64,000 nt of DNA from Gammaproteobacteria bacterium (GTDB lineage Bacteria > Pseudomonadota > Gammaproteobacteria > UBA4575): assembly GCA_014075255.1 (NCBI GenBank), contig CP046178.1, positions 2,002,894-2,066,893 of the forward strand, written 5' to 3'. The notes below the pieces were generated by a model. That model ran no database searches. It had not been told where the DNA came from and saw nothing but the letters and a program-made list of their open reading frames with translations. Positions 21,117-29,186 of this stretch are shown in pieces. Position numbers and translations under genes: made by a program. Position 1 is the first letter of the stretch; every line of letters starts with the position of its first letter.

Positions 21117-21890
21117 ATGCCGCTTGCGAAACGTATCATCCCTTGTTTAGATGTGGATGCAGGGCGAGTAGTTAAAGGTGTAAAGTTTGTAGATATTCGT
21201 GATGCAGGCGACCCAGTTGAAGTGGCTAAGCGTTACGATCATGAAGGTGCAGATGAAATTACCTTTTTAGATATCACAGCAAGTTCAGAAAATCGTGACA
21301 CTATGATTAATGTGGTTGAACAAGTTGCAGCTCAAGTATTTATTCCTTTAACGGTAGGGGGTGGCATACGTAAAGTGGAAGATATTCGCACCATGCTAAA
21401 TGCGGGTGCTGATAAAGTGGGTATTAATACTGCCGCTGTTTTTAATCCAGAATTTGTAAAACAGGCCAGTGATAAAGTCGGCTCCCAATGCATCGTAGTC
21501 GCTATCGATGCCAAGCAAATAAGTAAAGTCGGCGAGCCGTTAAAATGGGAAATCTTTACCCATGGTGGACGTAAGCCTACAGGGCTAGATGCGCTAGAAT
21601 GGGCGCAGAAGATGCAAGATTACGGAGCAGGTGAGATTTTATTAACGAGTATGGATCGGGATGGCACTAAGATAGGATTTGATCTGCAGTTGACACGTGC
21701 CATAAGTGAGGCCGTTGGTATTCCGGTTATCGCCTCTGGGGGTGTAGGTACGTTGGCGCATTTGGCGGATGGCGTGACAATAGGCAAGGCAGATGCTGTA
21801 CTCGCGGCTAGTATTTTTCACTTTGGCGAATACACTATACAAGAGGCAAAAAGTTATATGGCACAGCAAGGGATTGTGGTGAGAAATTAA
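21117..21890 (+). CDS. hisF: Imidazole glycerol phosphate synthase, cyclase subunit
   Basis: Cyclises PRFAR with ammonia from HisH to IGP and AICAR. It is a TIM barrel of 257 residues, the usual length. The catalytic Asp is in [16 protein letters not shown] and the second Asp in VVAIDAK (about 130). Phosphate-binding loops TVGGGIRK and ASGGVGTL are present. hisE begins 2 bp after the stop; hisI, usually fused to or placed before hisE, is absent here. Confidence 0.97.
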   Translation: MPLAKRIIPCLDVDAGRVVKGVKFVDIRDAGDPVEVAKRYDHEGADEITFLDITASSENRDTMINVVEQVAAQVFIPLTVGGGIRKVEDIRTMLNAGADKVGINTAAVFNPEFVKQASDKVGSQCIVVAIDAKQISKVGEPLKWEIFTHGGRKPTGLDALEWAQKMQDYGAGEILLTSMDRDGTKIGFDLQLTRAISEAVGIPVIASGGVGTLAHLADGVTIGKADAVLAASIFHFGEYTIQEAKSYMAQQGIVVRN

Positions 21891-21892
21891 TT

Positions 21893-22210
21893 ATGAGCAA
21901 TAAAGATGCCTTGCAAAAATTAGCTGAGATTCTTGAGCAGCGTAAAGATGCTAAAGCGGATGAATCTTATGTCGCTAGTTTATATGAGTCTGGCCTTGAA
22001 AAAATTCTAGCCAAGATTGAAGAGGAAGCTGTTGAAACGATTGATGCTGCAAGAAAAGCGGACGCTAAACATCTTATACATGAAGTTGCTGACTTGTGGT
22101 TTCATTGTATGGTGTTGTTGGCACAGCAGAATTTAAGTCACGAAGATGTGCTAGAGGAATTAAATCAGCGCTTTGGAATTTCAGGGCTGGTTGAAAAAGC
22201 TCAGCGTTAG
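21893..22210 (+). CDS. hisE: Phosphoribosyl-ATP pyrophosphatase
   Basis: Hydrolyses phosphoribosyl-ATP to phosphoribosyl-AMP, the second step of histidine synthesis. It is the stand-alone HisE form, 105 residues, all-alpha MazG-like fold with the metal-binding pattern EEEAVETIDAAR (about 43-54) and EVADLWFH (about 65-72). It lies between hisF and tatA, as in many Proteobacteria. The partner cyclohydrolase HisI is not encoded in this window. Confidence 0.94.
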   Translation: MSNKDALQKLAEILEQRKDAKADESYVASLYESGLEKILAKIEEEAVETIDAARKADAKHLIHEVADLWFHCMVLLAQQNLSHEDVLEELNQRFGISGLVEKAQR

Positions 22211-22277
22211 TCTCAGCAAGATATTTTGTGAATTTAAATTAAATACTTATTTATAGTTTTTATTAGGAGTTTAGATT

Positions 22278-22475
22278 ATGGGAATTAGTCCTTGGCAATT
22301 ACTGATTGTACTCGTTATTGTTGTATTAATTTTTGGCACAAAAAAATTACGCAATATGGGGGGCGATGTCGGTGGCGCAGTTAAAAATTTCAAAAAGTCC
22401 ATGAAAGATGAAGACGATAAAGGCGCAGACGATGCAGCAAAGTCTGAAACAGACGACACTACACCAAAAGAATAA
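22278..22475 (+). CDS. tatA: Sec-independent protein translocase subunit TatA
   Basis: Pore-forming subunit of the twin-arginine translocase. It has 65 residues: a single N-terminal membrane helix, the hinge FGTKKL (about 20-25), an amphipathic helix with FKKSM, then a short acidic tail. AGGAG lies at 22265-22269, an ideal ribosome site. It is the first gene of tatABC. Confidence 0.95.
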   Translation: MGISPWQLLIVLVIVVLIFGTKKLRNMGGDVGGAVKNFKKSMKDEDDKGADDAAKSETDDTTPKE

Positions 22476-22497
22476 ATCCCTAAAATCATAGATACGC

Positions 22498-22938
22498 ATG
22501 TTTGATTTTGGATTTTGGGAGCTTGCCATTGTTATGGTGATTGCTTTACTTGTGGTTGGCCCGGAACGCTTGCCCGCCTTAGCAGGTCAGATTGGCAAAT
22601 GGGTCGGCAAAGCAAAACGAATGATTGCCAGCGTTCGCTCAGATATTGAGTCTGAGATTAAAGCAGCGGAGCTGAAAGAAATTTTAGAAAAGCAGCAAGG
22701 TGAAATTGGTGAGCTTAAGGAAATGCTGAAAGGCACCCAAAATGAAATAGAAAAAGAATTAGACCTTGAAAATGAAAATGAAAATGAGGATGAGGGGAAA
22801 GGTGACCGTGAACTAATTCGAGCGGTTGAGAACCACATCGAATCAACCAAACAGAAAGAGTTGTTATTAAGTTCAGAAGAAAGCGCAAAAATAGGCCCAA
22901 ATATGGATAAGGCTGAACAAAAGCATGACGACAACTAA
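22498..22938 (+). CDS. tatB: Sec-independent protein translocase subunit TatB
   Basis: Works with TatC in the substrate receptor of the Tat system. It is 146 residues: an N-terminal helix starting MFDFGFWELAIV, the hinge GPERLPAL, then a long amphipathic and highly charged Glu/Lys/Asn-rich cytoplasmic region (an ENENEN run near residue 95). The MFDxGFxE start distinguishes it from TatA. Its end overlaps tatC by 14 bp. Confidence 0.95.
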   Translation: MFDFGFWELAIVMVIALLVVGPERLPALAGQIGKWVGKAKRMIASVRSDIESEIKAAELKEILEKQQGEIGELKEMLKGTQNEIEKELDLENENENEDEGKGDRELIRAVENHIESTKQKELLLSSEESAKIGPNMDKAEQKHDDN

Positions 22939-23791
22939 CGACACATCTAGCAGTAATCAAAAAAATGAAACGCTTTTAACGCATCTTTATGAATTGCGTA
23001 GCCGATTACTGTGGATTGTCGGCAGTGTGATGTTTGTTTTCATGTGTTTATTTTATTTTGCAAACGATCTATACGGATATTTAGCAGGTCCGTTGATGGC
23101 ACATATGCCAGAAGGCAGCTCTATGGTTGCTATAGATGTTGCTTCACCATTTTTAACACCTTTTAAACTGGTTTTTGTACTCAGTATTGTATTGGCAATA
23201 CCGGTTATTCTTTTTCATGTCTGGGGATTTATCGCACCAGGACTCTATAGTCACGAAAAACGTTTAGCTTTTCCGATTATTGTTTCAAGCTGGGTTCTTT
23301 TTTATATCGGTATGGCGTTTGCTTATTTTGTAGTGTTTCCATTGATGTTTGCTTTTTTTACCCGGGTTGCGCCTGAGGGCGTAGCGGTAATGACCGATAT
23401 AGGGCGTTACTTAGATTTTGTACTGAAAATATTTATTGCTTTTGGTGTCGCTTTCGAAGTGCCGATAATCACTTTTGTGCTGGTTAAATTAGGCATCACC
23501 ACATCGGATCAATTAGCGACTAAACGTCCTTATGTGATTGTGGGCGCGTTTGTTGTTGGGATGTTGCTCACTCCACCAGATATTATTTCGCAATTTTTAT
23601 TGGCCATACCAGTATGGCTATTATTTGAACTAGGTTTATTATTGTCGCGCGTAATGATTAATAATAGGAGTACAAATGAATTAGAAGCTTCAGAACGCCA
23701 GGAGCCTCGGTTTAGTGCATTAAGTAAAGAGGAACATGCAATAGAAATCGATGATAATGAATTATTAGATGAACCTCCTGAAGATAAATGA
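22925..23791 (+). CDS. tatC: Sec-independent protein translocase subunit TatC
   Basis: Six-helix inner-membrane core of the Tat receptor that recognises twin-arginine signals. It is 288 residues. The conserved HLYELRSRLL start, SPFLTPFKL in the first periplasmic loop and the YEKR-like cytoplasmic segment SHEKRLAFP are present. The C-terminal ~40 residues are polar and rich in Glu/Asp. It overlaps tatB and ends the tat operon 72 bp before gpmI. A probable Tat substrate in this window is the PhoX-like protein at 43686. Confidence 0.96.
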   Translation: MTTTNDTSSSNQKNETLLTHLYELRSRLLWIVGSVMFVFMCLFYFANDLYGYLAGPLMAHMPEGSSMVAIDVASPFLTPFKLVFVLSIVLAIPVILFHVWGFIAPGLYSHEKRLAFPIIVSSWVLFYIGMAFAYFVVFPLMFAFFTRVAPEGVAVMTDIGRYLDFVLKIFIAFGVAFEVPIITFVLVKLGITTSDQLATKRPYVIVGAFVVGMLLTPPDIISQFLLAIPVWLLFELGLLLSRVMINNRSTNELEASERQEPRFSALSKEEHAIEIDDNELLDEPPEDK

Positions 23792-23863
23792 TCACCAATG
23801 AATCAAGTTCACTTTGATTAAACATACCCGCCTCGATAATTAATTATAAAAACTGTTTTAACC

Positions 23864-25408
23864 GTGGAAAAAAAAGTAACCCTTCGAAATCGTGCCATGC
23901 TACTAATCCTGGATGGCTTTGGCACGAACCCTAGTAAATCCAATAATGCAGTGTTGCAAGCTAAGACACCTAATCTAGATGAATATTTTTCTAATTATCC
24001 GCATACCGTATTAGAAGCTTCAGGCGAGGCTGTAGGACTGCCACCCGGACAAATGGGTAATTCTGAGGTGGGTCATATGACGATTGGTTGTGGTGCTATT
24101 ATTACTCAAGACTTAATCCGTATAAATGCTGCTATTGCCGATGGTAGTTTTTATGAAATGTCTCCATTACGTCGTGCTTTGGAAAATGCAAAGAAGAAAG
24201 AAGGCTATGTCCATATTATCGGACTGATGTCAGATGGCGGTGTGCATTCGCACATCAACCATACTCTTGCGTTAATGAAACTTTGCCACGAAGTGCAAGT
24301 ACGACCTGTGCTACATATCATTACAGATGGCCGAGATACAGCGCCTAAAAGTGCAAAAATATATGTAAAACGTTTAGAAGATGCGCTTCTTGAAGTTAAT
24401 GGCACCATTGCAACCTTAATGGGTCGTTACTATGCAATGGATCGGGATCGCAGATGGGAACGCACCCTTAAAGCCTGGCAAGCACTCGTACAATTAAAAG
24501 GCGAAAAATGCACCGACGCAATAGATGCGATTGACAAAGCGTATGCGCGCGGTGAGTCAGATGAATTTATTTTACCTTCTGTGCTAGGAAACGCGATGCC
24601 ATTAACGTCCGAGTCAGAAGTGATCTTTACTAATTTTCGTAATGACCGTCCGCGCCAAATCAGTAAAGCGCTCGCAAAGCCAGACTTTAGTTCATTTGAT
24701 CGCGGGCCAGGTTATGAGCCCATCAAACTTACTAAAATGACTAAATACAGTAAGGAATATCTGGGTCCTGTAGTGTTCGCGCCTCGCAAACCAGAAACTA
24801 ATCTGGCGGAGATTATTTCTAAGCATGGCTTGTACCAATTTCATTGTGCTGAAACCGAAAAATACCCGCACGTGACGTACTTTTTAAATGGTGGCCATGA
24901 AGAAGCTTATGAAGGAGAAGATAGGAAAATGGTGCCATCTCCAAAAGTGGCTACCTATGATCTACAACCCGAAATGAGCGCAGAAGAAGTTGCAGATGAA
25001 GTGATCAAGGCCATTAATAATGATACGTATTCATTAATTGTTGCAAACTTTGCCAATGCCGACATGGTGGGTCATACCGCAATCAAAGAGGCAGTCGTCG
25101 CTGCGATTGAAGCCCTGGATCTACATGTCGGCCGAGTTTTAGATGCTGCTAAAGTTAAGGGGGTCTCTGTCCTGTTGACTTCTGATCATGGTAACTGTGA
25201 TGAGATGATCGATCCGCGTACTAAGGAGCCGCATACTCAACATACAACGTATCCTGTACCTTGTTTAGTTATTGATGATGGCGCCTGGGATTTGTCCAAC
25301 GGCCAAGGGTTGAGTGCAGTAGCGCCAACGATTTTAGAATTGATGGGTATTGAACAGCCTAAATCAATGACGGGTGAATCTTTACTCATTCACCATATTG
25401 GAGAGTAA
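23864..25408 (+). CDS. gpmI: 2,3-bisphosphoglycerate-independent phosphoglycerate mutase
   Basis: Interconverts 3- and 2-phosphoglycerate in glycolysis and gluconeogenesis. It is a 514-residue, alkaline-phosphatase-superfamily enzyme needing Mn. The metal Asp in LLILDGFG, the phospho-acceptor Ser in GQMGNSEVGHM (near 67), NFANADMVGHT and SDHGNCDEM are all intact. The start is a GTG at 23864 without a clear ribosome site. It is the last plus-strand gene of this block, converging on the minus-strand gene at 25453 with no clear terminator in the 44-bp gap. Confidence 0.96.
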   Translation: MEKKVTLRNRAMLLILDGFGTNPSKSNNAVLQAKTPNLDEYFSNYPHTVLEASGEAVGLPPGQMGNSEVGHMTIGCGAIITQDLIRINAAIADGSFYEMSPLRRALENAKKKEGYVHIIGLMSDGGVHSHINHTLALMKLCHEVQVRPVLHIITDGRDTAPKSAKIYVKRLEDALLEVNGTIATLMGRYYAMDRDRRWERTLKAWQALVQLKGEKCTDAIDAIDKAYARGESDEFILPSVLGNAMPLTSESEVIFTNFRNDRPRQISKALAKPDFSSFDRGPGYEPIKLTKMTKYSKEYLGPVVFAPRKPETNLAEIISKHGLYQFHCAETEKYPHVTYFLNGGHEEAYEGEDRKMVPSPKVATYDLQPEMSAEEVADEVIKAINNDTYSLIVANFANADMVGHTAIKEAVVAAIEALDLHVGRVLDAAKVKGVSVLLTSDHGNCDEMIDPRTKEPHTQHTTYPVPCLVIDDGAWDLSNGQGLSAVAPTILELMGIEQPKSMTGESLLIHHIGE

Positions 25409-25452
25409 TATTTGTATAGAGAATTTATTATAACTAATGTTCTTAACCCGTT

Positions 25453-26262
25453 TTAGTCAAACGGATTCCACCATTTTTTCTTCTTTTTATTTTCTTCTTG
25501 AGCTTTTTCATAGGTTGGTTGTGACGCAAGGTATTCCTCTTCAGTGGGAGGTGTGTAAGAGTCGTCTAATACTCTGGCAACTTCAGTTGAGTCTACTCCT
25601 GTTTGCTTAGCATTGGTTGCATCGGCTAGTGTTCTGATCGCATTCACCATTTGACCAGGATCAGCCGTTTTGCGTAACTGAATTTTAGTAGTATTGCCTT
25701 GTTCATTTTTTTCGTGTTTTCGTTTTAACTTAGTTTTCATGTCCGCACGTAAATTTTTCCATGGGTCAGCGGTAACATATTTGCGTTTTATAGCCGCACT
25801 GGACACCGTTAATCCTGTCTGCCCATATAAAAGTTTACCTTTACCAGCTTCATTCACTTTTAAATCTTTGCGTGAGATAGAAAAGGCGACATCAATGCAT
25901 TTAGTCACCCATGAATCAACATCAGGCGACATCTTCCATTGGGTGCACACTTTTTTAATATAATTCAAATTTTCAGGGGTAATGTCAATGGAACGTGCAT
26001 CTATACCACCACGTAACGCATTGATAGCTTTTCGTTCATCAGCGCTGAGACCTGTAGCATCTGTTTGGCCTCCTTCTTGTACAATAATAACCGGCTTTTG
26101 GTAGGGTTGATAACTCTCGGCTTGATTAGAGGTGGCGGTGCATAATTTTGTAATTTGCTCCTGATTAAATCCCTTATCTAAGTAATACTGAATCGTTTCT
26201 TGGGTACATTCAGCAAAGCTTGTTGCAGGGAGTAATAGGAGAATGAGGATTAATTTTTGCAT
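25453..26262 (-). CDS. Hypothetical exported Lys-rich protein, 269 aa
   Basis: No function known to me. It has a clear Sec signal peptide (residues 1-17, ending SFA). Right after it comes a short Cys-bounded segment, C-x16-YLDKGF-x-C like (two Cys about 22 residues apart), predicted as a small helical hairpin held by a disulfide. The middle (70-200) contains two more Cys and many basic residues; the C-terminus is a run of Lys ending WWNPFD. It is convergent with gpmI and is followed on its 5' side by the porin, separated by a terminator. Probably periplasmic or envelope-associated. Confidence 0.65.
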   Translation of the reverse strand: MQKLILILLLLPATSFAECTQETIQYYLDKGFNQEQITKLCTATSNQAESYQPYQKPVIIVQEGGQTDATGLSADERKAINALRGGIDARSIDITPENLNYIKKVCTQWKMSPDVDSWVTKCIDVAFSISRKDLKVNEAGKGKLLYGQTGLTVSSAAIKRKYVTADPWKNLRADMKTKLKRKHEKNEQGNTTKIQLRKTADPGQMVNAIRTLADATNAKQTGVDSTEVARVLDDSYTPPTEEEYLASQPTYEKAQEENKKKKKWWNPFD

Positions 26263-26394
26263 AGTAGACCTGTGTTAACAATCCGACGTTATTAATGAGA
26301 TTATAGTATGAAGATAAAGTTCTTGTATCAAGCATATATCAGGCATAAACCATTAAAGTTTAGCTGAGAACTTGAAATTAAATCATGGAATATA

Positions 26395-26423
26395 AAAAAA
26401 GCCCCCAAGAATGGGGGCTTTTT
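26395..26423 (-). terminator. Rho-independent terminator after the porin gene
   Basis: Hairpin AAAAAGCCCCC / GGGGGCTTTTT with a 6-nt loop, directly after the porin stop on the minus strand, flanked by A and T tracts on either side, so it could work in both directions. It is the clearest terminator in the window and isolates the porin from the lysine-rich protein gene. Confidence 0.9.
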
Positions 26424-26482
26424 ACTTATTCCCCAGTAACTACCAGGAAATAAAATACAGCGTGTTTTCTCTAACAGTTCAA

Positions 26483-27841
26483 TTAGAACGCTTGGGTAAT
26501 ACTAACTCCCCAAACTTCTGAGTCAGAACCGGCTGATAGAGAGCCGTCGCCAGCTGCCCAAAAACCTGTGTCGTATCGAGAATTATCCTCGTTATCAACT
26601 TCAACGTATTTAAGCGCAAACATGGTTCCACCGGATGTGGTGAAGTCAACACCTAAGCTGATTGAAGAAGCGTCTGTGTCATTATCAGTGTCACAGCCAT
26701 CGGATACACCGCAGTCATATTCATCTGCATCCAAGTAGGTGCCACGAACAGCCCAGCCGTTACCGAACTGATGGTTTAATGAAACCATCCAGGTGTCTTT
26801 TCCAAGCTCAAGGTCTGTTGCACCAAGTGTTCCTGTAGATACAAATGTAGAAATTGCGCCTAGTGTGTCGACCATACCATCATCGTCTGTATCGACCATG
26901 AATCCACAATCATCCCAGTCATATTCTAGTTCTTCATACATTGCGGCAATGGCAGTTGAACCGCCTCCACCCCATTGGTGTATGTATTGAGCTGAAATAC
27001 GCGCGCCGGTGTCATCTGAATCATCACAATTAAAATCAACCGCTGCCCACTCATCATGCATTGAATAAGATACGGCCATCCAAAAATTGTCACCATTAGC
27101 TAGTGGCTTATTAAAGGTTGCACCAAATTCCGTCAAGCGAGGATCAAGCTTTGTAGCACCACTGGTTGCGGTGGCAACTTCTTCATCACCCATATCATGC
27201 GTAGTCGTCGCAACTCTAAAAGCAAAGCCATTAAAGTTAGGTGACAAATACTGGACCAAGCTGTCTTGTCGCTTGTTGAATCCGTTAGCACCAACTGAAC
27301 CTGCACCAATGGAAGGACCTGAACCAGGGCCAGTGTAGTCAAAGTTGTTAATGGTACCCATTAAAGAGGTATGTGATGTGAAGTCTGCGTCCCAGTATGG
27401 ATCGATCCAGGCTGCATGCACTACGTTGTAAGGTGTGAGCCAGTTGCCCCACATAACCTCACCAAATGCACCACTTATACTAATTTTAGAGTTACGATTA
27501 CACCAGGCTGGGCCTACGCCACCGAACTCACCACCAAATTGCATAAATTGCTCACATTGGAAATTAGCTTTTACTGCTTGACCGCCTGTTGAAAGACCTG
27601 TGTCAATACTGGCTTTGAAGCCAAGGTTTGCAGCGTTATTTCTAATTTTTTGTGACTCTTGGTCGCTGCTAGTCTCCGCTGTGTTATTTTCAACATCAGT
27701 GAATTCATACGACCAGTTATGCCAACTATAAATTTGCCATTCAGCAGCTGGAACGTAGCCGATAGTGTCATTGGCGGTTGCAGCAAAAGATGCAAGGCCT
27801 AGCACTACAGCTGACGCCGTTGCTAATAGTTTAGTTTTCAT
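26483..27841 (-). CDS. Outer-membrane porin, Gram-negative porin family
   Basis: A 452-residue protein with a signal peptide (1-23, ending ATA). The mature region alternates hydrophobic and polar residues as in beta-barrels and ends in Phe (VSITQAF), the C-terminal signal for BAM assembly. Many acidic residues and Asp-rich loops (DTDDDG near 310, CDTDNDTD near 380) suggest cation binding or selectivity. GAGGAG shortly upstream of ATG 27841 is a strong ribosome site. It is monocistronic with its own terminator. A long (880-bp) upstream region carries repeated operator-like elements. Substrate specificity cannot be read from the sequence. Confidence 0.88.
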   Translation of the reverse strand: MKTKLLATASAVVLGLASFAATANDTIGYVPAAEWQIYSWHNWSYEFTDVENNTAETSSDQESQKIRNNAANLGFKASIDTGLSTGGQAVKANFQCEQFMQFGGEFGGVGPAWCNRNSKISISGAFGEVMWGNWLTPYNVVHAAWIDPYWDADFTSHTSLMGTINNFDYTGPGSGPSIGAGSVGANGFNKRQDSLVQYLSPNFNGFAFRVATTTHDMGDEEVATATSGATKLDPRLTEFGATFNKPLANGDNFWMAVSYSMHDEWAAVDFNCDDSDDTGARISAQYIHQWGGGGSTAIAAMYEELEYDWDDCGFMVDTDDDGMVDTLGAISTFVSTGTLGATDLELGKDTWMVSLNHQFGNGWAVRGTYLDADEYDCGVSDGCDTDNDTDASSISLGVDFTTSGGTMFALKYVEVDNEDNSRYDTGFWAAGDGSLSAGSDSEVWGVSITQAF

Positions 27842-28036
27842 GAAGATACTCCTCTTCGTTAACTAAGGTTTAAAGATAAAAGAAAAATACTCGAGTAATT
27901 TTCCTAGACGAGATTACTCATACTTATTTTGGTTACAACCTTAGTAATAAAACGAAGGTGCTTCCCTCCCTCTGTATGATTCATCTCAATCTGTTTAAGT
28001 AAGTAGTTACATCCTTGCAACACTCCGCACAGATCC

Positions 28037-28302
28037 AATACAACAAAAGTTGTATTTGTGCGACAGATTGCCTTTTGGCGTGAACGAAGTCAACTAATTT
28101 ACGTTGTATTTACGCAACAAATTAAGCAAAAGTTATAATCTTTACAAACAACTAGCCGTATTTCTTGGCGTATGCACTGATATGGTTAATGAAGTGAATT
28201 TGAGGGCAATTGTTGTAAATAAGCAACATAGTAGTAAAAGATAGAGTAAGGTGTTGATTAAATTAAGGAATATTATCTTTTATGCGTATTAAGCAACAAA
28301 TC
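28037..28302. promoter_or_regulatory. Cluster of four GTTGTATTTA-GCAACA operator-like elements
   Basis: Copies begin at 28049 (GTTGTATTTGTGCGACA), 28103 (GTTGTATTTACGCAACA), 28212 (GTTGTAAATAAGCAACA) and 28282 (ATGCGTATTAAGCAACA). Each has a GTTG/CAAC-type dyad, most often followed by AAAT or similar. The first copy is also part of a perfect 8-bp inverted repeat, AATACAAC-AAAA-GTTGTATT (28037-28056). The arrangement looks like binding sites for one dimeric regulator controlling the porin (196-440 bp away) or the small ORF to the right. The regulator is unknown. Confidence 0.55.
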
Positions 28303-28533
28303 TAGACGTAGTCTTGCTTAGGGAATGAGTGGCTCTTATGTAAGTATAGTTAGATAGAGATGGTTGGATTGATTATTCGATGATTTTCAACAAATTGAGT
28401 ATTTTTTTAGATTAAGCTAGATCTAACTAATGTTTTGTCGGCATATTCTATGAACTGATCTGGAGAGCGCCCTTCAGCACTTCTTACTTCTATATAGTGA
28501 GCCTGAATCAATTGTGTTGAAAGGACAAATTGG

Positions 28534-28602
28534 ATGTCTGTGAATTTACTAGTCGCGCTCTTTATACTTGTGGTAGGCGCTGCAGTACTAATTTGGAATT
28601 AG
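28534..28602 (+). CDS. Possible 22-residue single-helix membrane peptide
   Basis: ATG at 28534 is preceded by AAGGA about 9 bp upstream. The encoded peptide starts MSVNLLVALFILVV and ends AVLIWN, a continuous hydrophobic helix long enough to span the membrane. It fits small membrane proteins of Gram-negative bacteria in size and composition. It is too short for conservation to be judged from one sequence; chance cannot be excluded. Confidence 0.4.
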   Translation: MSVNLLVALFILVVGAAVLIWN

Positions 28603-28653
28603 GGCTGTCACGCATACATAAAATATTTTTGTATTGTATTTTTTAACAAGTAA

Positions 28654-28675
28654 TTACTCTTAAATTACTCTTAAA
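28654..28675. repeat. Tandem 11-nt repeat
   Basis: TTACTCTTAAA occurs twice in direct tandem, just past the end of the 133-residue gene. No function is suggested by position other than a possible slippage product. Confidence 0.6.
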
Positions 28676-28725
28676 ACTTTATTTACAAAGTTAATCTTAT
28701 AAATTAATTCCCTTCGTATTGAATT

Positions 28726-29127
28726 TTATTGTTGATATTGACCTGGCGGCACAAAGTTTAGCTTCTCTTCAGGCTGGTATTCGCGATCAAAAATCAACTC
28801 AATCGAAATCTCTCCATTTTTTTCCAATGCCTTTATTTGCTTTAATTCAGGTAATGCGTGGGCGAGATAGGCGCAGCTTGCTGCTGAAAGTACTTCTTCG
28901 TCATTCAAAATAGCCGAAATTAAGTTTGCTGCAACAAATTCAACCCGTTGTTCAAGAGTAGGGTTGGTAATTTCTACACTACCAAGCGTTAGACCTTGGC
29001 TTAGTTTTTCTTCCATAAGCACTAAAGATTGTTGTTGGGTAGATGAGAGTGTTTTCATGCGGTCATACTCAAGCATGGGTGTGCCATTTACTTGCACAAT
29101 TAATAGTATGGAAGAATTGTTATTCAT
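28726..29127 (-). CDS. Hypothetical protein, 133 aa
   Basis: I recognise no domain. The protein starts MNNNSSILLIVQVNG, has no signal peptide or membrane helix, and is predicted mixed alpha/beta with a hydrophobic strand at the N-terminus and a long helix near residues 60-95 (two Cys around 83-87). It lies 59 bp downstream of the large AAA-TPR gene on the same strand and is probably co-transcribed with it. No Pro/Gly-rich or repeat features. Confidence 0.6.
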   Translation of the reverse strand: MNNNSSILLIVQVNGTPMLEYDRMKTLSSTQQQSLVLMEEKLSQGLTLGSVEITNPTLEQRVEFVAANLISAILNDEEVLSAASCAYLAHALPELKQIKALEKNGEISIELIFDREYQPEEKLNFVPPGQYQQ

Positions 29128-29186
29128 TGAAATAGTTGTTTCGTGTTGACTGCGTAATTTAGTAAATAGTTGCTTATGGTTTATTT

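Larger units (their letters stand above)
27842..28725. other. 880-bp upstream region of the porin: promoter, repeated elements, small ORF
   Basis: The region between the porin start and the end of the 133-residue gene holds no long gene. The porin leader and ribosome site are at its left end. The stretch 28037-28302 has four related dyad elements. A 22-codon hydrophobic reading frame lies at 28534-28602, and a tandem 11-nt repeat (TTACTCTTAAA, twice) at 28654-28675. The rest is AT-rich without further features I can support. Confidence 0.7.
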
